From: Theodoxus fluviatilis
Taxonomy: Eukaryota; Mollusca; Gastropoda; Cycloneritida; Neritidae
Assembly (NCBI GenBank): GCA_034096865.1
Contig: JAWQFJ010008247.1
Span: 5,001 to 34,483, forward strand
DNA: 29,483 nucleotides
Direction: 5' to 3'
In this document: piece after piece, positions 20,364 through 29,483 of the stretch
Layout of the letters: every line of letters starts with the position of its first letter
How positions within the stretch are numbered: position 1 is the first letter of the stretch
Program-made: the position numbers and the translations under genes
Notes under the pieces: model-generated
Databases searched by the model: none
Seen by the model: the letters and a program-made list of their open reading frames with translations, nothing else
What the model was told of the DNA's origin: nothing

Positions 20364-20493
20364 AAAAACTTTATTGCTGGGGCCTCCGGCTCATTGCAAG
20401 GTGTACATTATCAAAACTTTTAACAGCACCACAATGCACAACAGTCAATACATGTTGTAAACACAAACGTCGGTGGGTCGAGCGATTGGTTTC

Positions 20494-20496
<3 letters not shown>
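20361..20496 (-). mobile_element. Retroposon 3' fragment inside (GA)n, second of three
   Basis: On the reverse strand: GAGCCGGAGGCCCC hairpin (complement near 20380-20391), AATAAA (complement of 20370-20375), a short GTTTTTGTT tail and (TC)n. The hairpin block resembles that of the fragment at 16397-16534, so they are probably of one family. Only about 135 bp remains and no coding motif is identifiable. Confidence 0.7.

Positions 20497-20560
<64 letters not shown>
20497..20560. repeat. (GA)32 microsatellite between two retroposons
   Basis: A perfect tract that borders the fragments at 20361 and 20561. Confidence 0.97.
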
Positions 20561-20562
<2 letters not shown>

Positions 20563-20928
20563 CAACGAACGAACGAATGGTTTATTTGTTAGGCCACGGG
20601 CCTATCACAACTTACAAAACTGAATCATCTGCAGCAGCAATCTGTACAGCATCTTGTCTTCGCTTAAATGCATAGTACATGTACATAGCCAATGAACGTA
20701 TTGTTCCGAAGTCCTGTGAGGACAATAAGGTTCCCAGTTCTTCTCTTGTGTACGTGTTACTGAGTACTAAGGCATATCTCTGTCTTAAGTCTTCATACAC
20801 TGGACAAGCAAGGAGGAAGTGCACTTCACATTCAACTTCTTCTCTGCAAGCGGGGCATATATATAATTTATCTGAGCCATCGTTGTAATATTTTAGTTTA
20901 TGGTTGTACCGTTCACTAAATCCTGCCC

Positions 20929-20932
<4 letters not shown>
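20561..20932 (-). mobile_element. 5'-truncated LINE with ORF2 C-terminus, third of three
   Basis: On the reverse strand this is the 3' end of a non-LTR retrotransposon: 105 residues of ORF2, a 3' UTR of only about 50 bp, hairpin GGCCCGTGGCC (complement of 20592-20602), AATAAA, a CGTT tetranucleotide tail and (TC)n. The other side is (GA)n from 20932. It is the clearest proof that the GA-flanked fragments in this window are LINEs. Confidence 0.88.
20612..20929 (-). pseudogene. LINE ORF2 C-terminal fragment with zinc knuckle
   Basis: Open from the (GA)n junction to the stop, 105 residues, no internal stop. It starts RAGFSERYNHKLKYYNDG and carries the retrotransposon C-terminal zinc-knuckle pattern C-x2-C-x8-H-x4-C (CPAC at about residues 25-28, His 37, Cys 42), followed by PVYEDLRQRY and a helical tail. 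In non-LTR elements this region lies after the reverse transcriptase and helps bind the RNA template or target. Endonuclease and polymerase domains are missing because of 5' truncation, so the fragment is inactive. The intact frame suggests a fairly young insertion. Exact clade (CR1, I/Nimb or Tx1-like) cannot be set from this part alone. Confidence 0.85.

Positions 20933-20993
<61 letters not shown>
20933..20993. repeat. (GA)30 microsatellite, right border of LINE
   Basis: A perfect tract at the truncated 5' junction of the LINE. Confidence 0.97.
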
Positions 20994-20994
<1 letters not shown>

Positions 20995-21450
20995 AACTGT
21001 TTTCACCGTCGCCTTCCTCCCATTCCCAGATATATGTATATCTGTCTTACATGCAACCTCCACATTGTCGTTGAACCTGGATTGGTTTCTTCGTCACTGA
21101 GTGTCACTGAATGGGACGAGTATTTCTCCAGCATCGTCTCCAGCAAGCTTCCCTTTGTGTCTCACTGAGTCAGAGGGCGTGGCTACGTTTCCTGGCCGTG
21201 TACCTCCTGTCTGCCTCTCCTTGAGGGATGCCTCCCACCTGCCTCAGTCTGCTCCTCCTCCTCTTCAAGCGTATTGACTTCAATACAGAGCTAAGCGGAT
21301 TCCATTTGGAACTGAAGAATACATTTAACAGTGCCCATGATGATGACATTAAGAGCCATGATGTTGATGATGACGACGATGGCGATAGTTTCCTGAATTG
21401 ATTACATCTGTCTTTTAATTCTAATTAGACGGTAACATAAATATTAAAGC

Positions 21451-21452
<2 letters not shown>
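20994..21452. other. No gene recognised
   Basis: Unique-looking DNA with a short GATGAT-rich stretch at 21337-21385. Confidence 0.4.
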
Positions 21453-21531
<79 letters not shown>

Positions 21532-21540
21532 CCACCACCA
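21453..21540. repeat. (CT)n with one interruption, then (CAC)n
   Basis: A CT tract of about 76 bp with one CC interruption near 21484, followed by five CAC/ACC units. Confidence 0.95.
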
Positions 21541-22200
21541 CCACTCATATCCCCACCCCCATCCTCAAATGTTAGCTTTGTTAAACTTTCTCTTACCATC
21601 ATTTTTTTTCTCAGCTTCACACTAACACCTTGACCCTCTCCCTACCTGTCCAACCACTTCCTTCATTAGCACCTACCACCACAGCTACCTGCCTATGAAG
21701 GGAAAAAAGACAGCCTTTCACCTGTAGGTTTCAGGCCTTCCTCTCAGATGAGCCAGTGTTCTTTTTCGGTCCGTGCACCTTGCTCGAGCGAAGTGGCGCC
21801 TGCGAGGTAAATACCACATGCTCAGAAGAACCTTTTCGTCCCTTCACACTCTATGCCCCTGGAGAGGGAAGAGCTATGACCCGGGGGAGGGGATGAGGAA
21901 GGGAGGGGGGAGGTTGCCGGAGGTAGGGTGTGGGGTGGACACCTGCATCGCATTATCTCCCATTGTCTGTGGGGTTGCAGGAAGTGGCTAGCCCCTAGGG
22001 CTCCATCCCATCGTCTTGCCCGGATGTCAGAGGTCATCTCCGGGTGTGGGGGGCAGCACAAGTTTGCCAGACCCCAACACTAGTGACCCGAACCTTGCAC
22101 GTGTTGCACGCGGGGTGTCAGTCGGTGGTGTGGGAAGGTGGGATTTGGGTGTTGGTGATTAGTAATGAGTGAGGGGTGGGTGGGTGTTGAGGGTGCGCTT
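21541..22200. other. No gene recognised
   Basis: Pyrimidine-rich at the start and G-rich at 21880-21935. Reading frames of 70-80 codons on both strands show no domain. Confidence 0.4.
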
Positions 22201-22269
22201 GTGTGCGTGCGTGCGTGCGTGTGTGTGTGTGTGTTTGTGTGTATGTGTGCGTGCGTGTGTATGTGCGCT

Positions 22270-22334
<65 letters not shown>
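22201..22334. repeat. Imperfect then perfect (GT)n microsatellite
   Basis: GTGCGTGC units and ATGTG interruptions up to 22275, then a perfect (GT)n to 22334. Confidence 0.96.
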
Positions 22335-22336
<2 letters not shown>

Positions 22337-22999
22337 ATGAATCTCCTCAGGGCTGTGTTTCACATATATGATGGCTGCCACCTGCCTTGTGAGGAAATGT
22401 GATAGAAACAATGGCTTCCAGTTTCCTTTGTAATGTGGCAGCAGTTTGTGTTGTTTGCTTGTCATATGAAAGAATATGATCCTGACCTTGACTGCTCCTT
22501 ACCGCGTAATGAGGTCTTTCCCTGGAGGTATTTGAGTCGAATGCGCTCTTAAACTACAGAATGTGTAATCTTGAACATGGTCTTTCATAGGAATCCATCA
22601 CAGAATGAAGTAGAAAACTGAACTAAAGGCACTGGTAAGCAGTAGTATGAAGTTTTTTCAGTAAAAATTATCAACGTTGTCGGTGGATCACTCCACAAAT
22701 TTTTCATTTCATAAAGCTAACAAGATCTAACTTGTGCAACAAGAGAGGTGTTATGATCTACCTCCAATATGTAGCCAAGGTAATGTTACACATGCTTACT
22801 TGAGATGTGCTCAAACTAAGTTAGAGAGCCAGATCTTCCCTTAGATGTATATTTACTGATAAGTCCTCGCCAGGCCTCGCTTAGAAGAAATGGACAGATG
22901 CACATATCCTGCCCCATCAACCTAGCATCTCACAGACAGCTTTTCAAGGCCTCCGTACGTCTGGCCACAGTTCATTGACTTCAGGATGTAGAGAGAGAC
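22335..22999. other. No gene recognised
   Basis: AT-rich unique-looking sequence with no repeat or frame of note. Confidence 0.4.
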
Positions 23000-24736
<1,737 letters not shown>

Positions 24737-24739
24737 TTT

Positions 24740-24740
24740 T

Positions 24741-24774
<34 letters not shown>
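24740..24774. repeat. Short (GA)n microsatellite
   Basis: A GA tract with one GG interruption, followed by a C-rich stretch at 24850-24905. Confidence 0.93.
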
Positions 24775-25993
24775 GCTTTTCGAACCAATTCGAACCACCT
24801 ACCGCCCAACGAGACAGTAGATACGTCATGCACCGCCCTCCTCCTCACGTCCCCTTCCCCCCCCCCTCGCCGCCCCTTTCCCCCCTCTTTGTGACCCCCC
24901 AGCGGTGCCCACGGACGACCTTTTGCCCAAACAACACCACATGCAGCCCCCAACACCGCCCCTCAGGAGCAGCTGAAAGTCTACTTCGCTGTCTGATAGT
25001 GATGGGCATCCACAGGGGACTTACCCAGGCGACGACTCTGACTGGTACTGTGGATGATGATCTATGAAGTGCCAGGCTCTTTCGAAGTTGGATAACTTGA
25101 GAATCGCTTCTCACACGAACTCAGTATTTAACACTGGAATGACGAAACTACGCGCAGTTCCACGCGGGTCAGGAGGGATATGATCCTCTGCACAAGTTGA
25201 GGCCTCTCATCAGCATTGTGAAGAAGAACATTTCAGCCCGCACTAACACACCTAAACAGAGACGGGCCCATAGATGAAGCAATGGTCAAGTTGATCAGGC
25301 AGGACTGTTATGAGCCGGAGAAGAAATCACCAGGGGTCATATGGTAATTAGCAGCACAGCCATGATGGTAGGTTACATAATTTCCGGCGCTATATGTTAG
25401 GGTATGTTTCGGGTCTGTGTTGAGGAGTGATGATCGCTAGATCGTGGCAAAAGGATGACATTAAGGCATGTAAAGAGATTGATTGGATTAAAAACAAATC
25501 GAAAATAGTCATAATAGACCAATGTAACGTATAATATCTGCACAAACCCACAGAAGATAAGTAAACAAACCACACCGTCCGTACCTAGCAGATGAACGCG
25601 ATCGAACCGTAGCCACTGCGCCAGCAGACGATCGAGCTAGTGTGATATAATGTTTCATGTAAAGCTCGAATGTGTGGCAGCAGATAACTGTTTTGTTCTG
25701 GCTTGAATTGACAATTTCGTTTCCCTGGTCTGGCGAGGACAGAAAATTCACGATCATCGAGTCGATGAGTGCATGATCAACTTCCCTGCATTCGGTGTAA
25801 TGTGACGTGTAAGATGATGACAAGAAAATGGCATTAAAGCTCAAAACAAAGTTTCATGGCAACTAAAATCACCGATTATATTAATAACTGACCATTTTTA
25901 CACTTACAGCAAATAAAACACACTGCGGGGAGTGTCCCGGACACGCATCAAAGCTACGTACAGATGAGTGACTCGTTTCGACTTTTCTCTCAG
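24775..25993. other. No gene recognised
   Basis: Mostly unique-looking DNA. A short perfect dyad GTGTCC-C-GGACAC is at 25932-25944. The end of this stretch carries TTTTCTCTCAG, a good candidate 3' splice site for the broken coding region at 25994. Confidence 0.4.
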
Positions 25994-26200
25994 TTGGGTT
26001 CATCTGCCCTCGGCATTTGGTAAGATGGCTATGCCAAGAACCCAACATTCTAAATTAGAGTTAGTTGATACCATTTTCTTATGTAAGGTGATTGGTCCGT
26101 GAGGAAGAAAAACGCGTTACGGTGAACTTTCTCAAAAAGCCCGATTGCCCGTCGACGTGTACCTCAACAACATCGAGGTTTTGGTGATCGGCGGGCTCGA

Positions 26201-26216
26201 TCCATACCAGCTGACG
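26201..26216 (+). repeat. Target-site duplication, left copy
   Basis: TCCATACCAGCTGACG, identical to 26438-26453 on the other side of SINE copy 5. The first three to five bases could also belong to the ATCC tail on the right, so 11 to 16 bp are informative. Confidence 0.92.
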
Positions 26217-26440
26217 CCCCCTGTGGATTAGGGGGGGGGGGGGGGTAAGAATTGACCCACCGCGTCTCCCTTCGCGATTCGTAAGAGGCGAATAACTAGG
26301 AACATCGTGACTTGATTTGCGCTGACTCGGAACTATTCTAGTGGTTTTTGTGCTCGGTAGCCTTACATAGCCTACAAAGGCTGATAAGCAGTAAAACTCC
26401 ATCCGTCCATCCATCCATCCATTCATCCATCCATCCATCC
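26217..26440 (+). mobile_element. SINE-like repeat, copy 5, inside a coding pseudogene
   Basis: Complete insertion bounded by a 16-bp target duplication. The 5' end is CCCCCTGTGG, followed by a G15 expansion (26231-26245) at the position where copy 4 has GGGG. Then come AAGAATTGACCCACCGCG, GGCGAATAACTAGGAAC, a diverged 3' hairpin (GGCTGATAAGCAG) and an (ATCC)n tail with variants at about 26400-26440. It defines the true ends of the family: about 185 bp plus tail. Removing it and one duplicate restores the frame of the surrounding coding sequence across the site. Confidence 0.92.
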
Positions 26441-26453
26441 ATACCAGCTGACG
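26438..26453 (+). repeat. Target-site duplication, right copy
   Basis: Same 16 bases as 26201-26216, overlapping the end of the ATCC tail. The host frame continues directly afterwards with AAG GAC CAA. Confidence 0.92.
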
Positions 26454-26828
26454 AAGGACCAACTTGATCCGGAATTGAGGAACATTCTGCCAACGAGTGT
26501 CATGGACATATTTCATTGTTGTACTCGGAACATTGGCGTACACGTTGGAAGAGTTTAAGAATTATAGATCTTTGGAAGCCTATCAATTCTTCGTAGCAGA
26601 ATTCGTGGGAGATGTCTGCTGATTCTCGACGGGTGTTTGTCTCGAAGGTCAGATCTATTCTGTAAATCTTCTTTTTCCATCCTCTTAGTTTAGCTTCGGT
26701 CACTCTTTGAACAATCGGACCTTGATTGGTTTTCTCTGATGTATAAAGTAGTAGGAGCGTTTGACTCCTCTTTATTTGTCTTTTGTTGGTTGTTAAAACA
26801 ATCTTTCACGCAGCAAGAAGTCGGCACT

Positions 26829-26972
26829 GTGGCCCCTTTTTTTCCCTTCTCCCTCTCCCCCCTCTTCTCTCTCTCTCCCCTCCTCCCCCCCCTTTCCCCT
26901 TTCCCCTTCTCTTCCCCCCCCCCCCCCCCCCCCCCCCTTCCTTTCTCCCCCTTTCCCCTCTTTTTTTTGTTC
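26829..26972. repeat. Pyrimidine-rich block with a C24 run
   Basis: C/T-only sequence for most of its length, with a 24-base C tract at 26914-26937. Reverse-strand frames reading poly-Gly/Glu are artefacts. Confidence 0.9.
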
Positions 26973-27120
26973 CTCGTCCGCATAGAAGGTTTTTAACGTT
27001 AGAAGTAGTCCCCACATTTCGCTGATGTAGTATGGGCGGTCGCGTTTTGTTGGAGGTGGTGCCTTATTTCAATGGCTTCTCATAAACATCATTTCATTTA
27101 GGACTGTTTTATTTGTGAAA

Positions 27121-29483
27121 TGTGTAGGAAGAAAGGGGGGAAATGTAGAAAACGCAAAAAGAAACGAGTCCATGTTAAGGTTATTTTAAGCCTAGTTTTT
27201 TAGCGTTAACTTTCGATTCGTATAAGAGTAAAATATTATAATTAAGAGGAAAGAGACATTAAATTAGCGTGGTTCAGTCTAAATAGATACACGCGAGTAG
27301 GTAAACAGTGTGAGGAATGTGAGTAAATGGGCTTATTACAAACAGCAGAGAAGAGAAAGAGAAGAAGCCGAGAGATGTGAGTGACGATTAGTTTGGACCC
27401 TTAATTTAAAAAGAAAAAAAAAAAAATTGCACCAGACAGAGAGGAGGAGGGAGAGGGAAGGAGAAAGGAGGAGGACGAGCGAAAGAAGGAAGGAGGAGAG
27501 GAGGACGGGCGGGGAAGGTAGGTTTTTGGGAGGAAGGAAGAAAAAAAAGAAGGGAAAAGAAAAAGAAAAGAAAGAAAGAAAAAGGAAAGGAGGGAGGTGA
27601 AGGAGGAGTGATGAAGAGAAGGTGCTATTTAAAGGAGTGAGGTGTGAGGAACCTAGAGACGGAGGGGAATATGGAAGAGGAGGAATGGAATGGGGATGCG
27701 ATGAAGGAGGAGGAAGATATGAAGCGAGCGGATAAAGCATTACATGCAATAGTTAAAAATCGAGATATGAAAATAGGAATGAGGATAAGAGCCAGAATAG
27801 GAGAATTGAAGAGAAGGAAAGGAAAAGTGGAGAGAATGGGCGGATAGGACCGAGGCGTCGGACGGTTTTTGGGCACTTGGAATTGCAATTGAAGGTATTG
27901 GAAGATGTAGATTATATGTGAAGGAAAAGGGGATCAAATGATGATGAAGGAGTGGAAGAAAATGAAGAAGAGATTAATATGATGAGCACGATGACGTAAG
28001 CTGCGAGGAATGAGCAACTATTGTACATAAGACACAATAAAGGACCCAAACCAATACTTAGGTGAGAGGTAATAGGAGGAATGAAGGAATGAAGGCGGAT
28101 AGAAGCCAAAAAAAAGCTAAGGAAGAGAGGAAAGCTGACAATCCCAAGGACATGACACGAGCAAAGATAGCTGGAGTTGACGCCACATTTAATGGAAACA
28201 TAAGAGAGGACAATAATTAATAACAAAAATAAGATGATAATTTAAGGAAATGGAGAGCTATACGCATGAACCGGGGAGTTAATAGTAGGAAGAAGGGAAG
28301 GCAATTACATTTAACAGCAATGATGATTAATATTTAAGGAATAGAGGAACTCCGAGGAAATTACACCAGTTGTATGGAAGTTTTATTTTAATGCAAGAAG
28401 AGATTGGAGAGAAAATAGAACCGTTAAAGAATTGAGTATTCGTATTGAGAAGTAGTATTATGACGGGCCGATGAGGAGGTGGCAGTGTAGGTGAAGGAAC
28501 ATGAGTGACTGGTAAGTCGTGGCTGACAGATTGGACTCTGTATCGTAATCTAATGTCCGGCGGAGGTGATAACAGGAAAGGGAGACTCTCCAGGAGTTGT
28601 GGCGTGAAGAGGTGGTGATTGATTGATGTTGGAAGGATGATGTGAAGTCGGATTGTACCCTTGAGGCCTAGGAACAGTAGGTCCCCGACCATAGGATGGA
28701 AGTACGATTTCAGCCACTTCGTAAAATTAGGTTTAACAGACGGAGGAGAAAGAGAGGGAGAATAAAGGAGGAGAGAAGGGGAGAACGATGGACAGAGAAG
28801 AGGAAGGAGAAGGGGAAGGAGGGGGAGAAAGAGGAAGGAGAAGGGAGGGGAGAGAGGGAAAGAGGAGGGAGAAAAGGAAGGAAAGAAGGGAAGGAGGGGA
28901 GAAAAGGAAGAGGAGGAGAGAAAGAAAAGAGGAGGGAGCAAAAAGGGGAGAAAAGAAGACGAGGGAAGGGGGGAAGAAGGGAGGGGGGAGTGAGCGAGGG
29001 GAGGGAAGAGGGAGAGGGGGGATAACCAAAAACAAAGAAAGGAATATCAGGGAGAGGGAACGTGGGGAAAGGGGGCAAAGAGGCGGGGATAGGGTAAAGG
29101 AAGAAAGGGAACGAGGAAGATAAGGTAAAGAATGAAAGGAGGGGGACATTGGCGGAGTAGGAGAGGTGGAGTTCCGTATAGGACCCGGATGTGCTGAAGG
29201 ACCTGGTTTCAGCCTGGCAGGATAGGAGGAGGATTGAGGATAGTTGTGGAGCGAGAGGGAAACAACGTACAAGGAGAAGGTAGAAGGATTCAGGAGAGGT
29301 GCGAAAGAGGAAATCTTAAAGACAGCGAGGCAGGAGTTTTTTTGATTCACGGCAGGAAACAATAGGAGGAGAGAAAGAGGAGAGAAAGGGACAGTAGAGA
29401 GGAGGAAAGAGGAGAAGGAGGGAAGAGGAAGTTGAAGGAAGGAGGGACAGGAAAAGGAGGAGGAAGTAGAGCAGATGGAGAGA
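27121..29483. repeat. Long purine-biased region, degenerate
   Basis: The plus strand is dominated by G and A for over 2.3 kb, with GGAGGAA/GAGGAGA-like words but no fixed period. Unbroken purine runs reach 70 nt (27528-27597) and 145 nt (28794-28938). Between them (27640-28730) the bias is weaker and short AT-rich interruptions occur. Frames rich in Glu/Lys/Arg or, on the other strand, Ser/Pro/Phe follow from composition. No splice sites, conserved motifs or mobile element ends were recognised. Confidence 0.75.

Larger units (their letters stand above)
25994..26690 (+). pseudogene. Broken exon resembling SWIM/YqaJ-type invertebrate proteins, split by a SINE
   Basis: After TTTTCTCTCAG (25983-25993) a frame reads WVHLPSAFGKMAMPRTQHSK, with one in-frame TGA at 26100, continuing to VDVYLNNIEVLVIGGLDPYQ and LT at 26216. 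The SINE of copy 5 then intervenes. After the SINE the same frame resumes with KDQLDPELRNILPTSVMDIF, shifts frame at about 26538-26542, and gives LEEFKNYRSLEAYQFFVAEF, then a TGA at 26620. The block K-x-Y-[KR]-S-L-E-A-Y-x-[FY]-F-V is what I know from uncharacterised multicopy invertebrate proteins carrying a SWIM zinc finger and a YqaJ-like recombinase domain. Those domains themselves would lie further downstream and are not present. The SINE insertion alone would break the gene; two stops and a frameshift confirm decay. Family assignment is from memory of the motif, moderately sure. Confidence 0.5.

Noticed and set aside
25599..25623. Reverse-strand TGGCGCAGTGG next to GGTTCGATCG, resembling A and B boxes of a tRNA or SINE promoter
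   Set aside because: The two boxes are only a few bases apart instead of roughly 30-40, no cloverleaf can be drawn, and the flanks do not repeat in the window.
27644..27847. Forward frame MRNLETEGNMEEEEW.. as a small acidic-basic protein
   Set aside because: Its Glu/Lys/Arg-rich composition matches the surrounding purine bias, and there is nothing to separate it from chance.
28327..29362. Frames of 100-209 codons on both strands in the purine-rich end
   Set aside because: Ser/Pro/Phe or Glu/Lys/Arg composition follows directly from G/A bias. No motif, splice site or conserved block is present.

Overview
The window looks like non-coding nuclear DNA from an animal, most likely a marine mollusc and probably a gastropod. 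Three things point that way: very dense microsatellites, retroposons with simple-repeat tails, and a repeat packed with AGGTCA half-sites of a type I associate with marine invertebrate genomes. There are no prokaryotic operons, rRNA or tRNA genes. The organism assignment is an inference that I could not check.

Layout. 1-500 holds two copies of a short SINE-like repeat; the second, a diverged one, ends just before the 3' splice site of the best host exon (528-804, a lysine-rich segment of an unidentified protein). 900-1440 is microsatellite. 2769-4016 is a 32-copy, 39-bp minisatellite that is open in all three forward frames. 5361-5769 is a compound pyrimidine/TAG microsatellite. 7262-8082 is a forward retroposon fragment with an open reading frame and a polyadenylation signal, lying between (TC)n tracts. 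8083-12900 is dominated by GA/CT/CA/GT microsatellites and contains SINE copy 3 with a 360-bp ATCC tail. 13968-14810 is the AGGTCA-rich element. 15278-15474 is SINE copy 4, followed by an 18-bp minisatellite. 16397-16534 and 20091-20932 hold four reverse-strand LINE/retroposon 3' ends, each flanked on both sides by (GA)n; one still encodes the LINE C-terminal zinc knuckle. 25994-26690 is a broken coding region resembling part of the SWIM/YqaJ-type proteins of invertebrates, split by SINE copy 5 with a clear 16-bp target-site duplication. 27121-29483 is strongly purine-biased DNA, including one unbroken 145-nt purine run.

The main theme is retroposition coupled to simple repeats. Five of five LINE-like 3' fragments sit inside (TC)n/(GA)n with the same orientation relative to the TC strand. 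Their 3' ends share a short GC hairpin just before AATAAA. The unrelated-looking SINE has a similar hairpin before its simple-sequence tail. This suggests a (TC)n-targeting LINE group that may also mobilise the SINE, and tails that seed new microsatellites. Host coding content is minimal: one probable exon, one probable pseudogene, and the rest intronic or intergenic.
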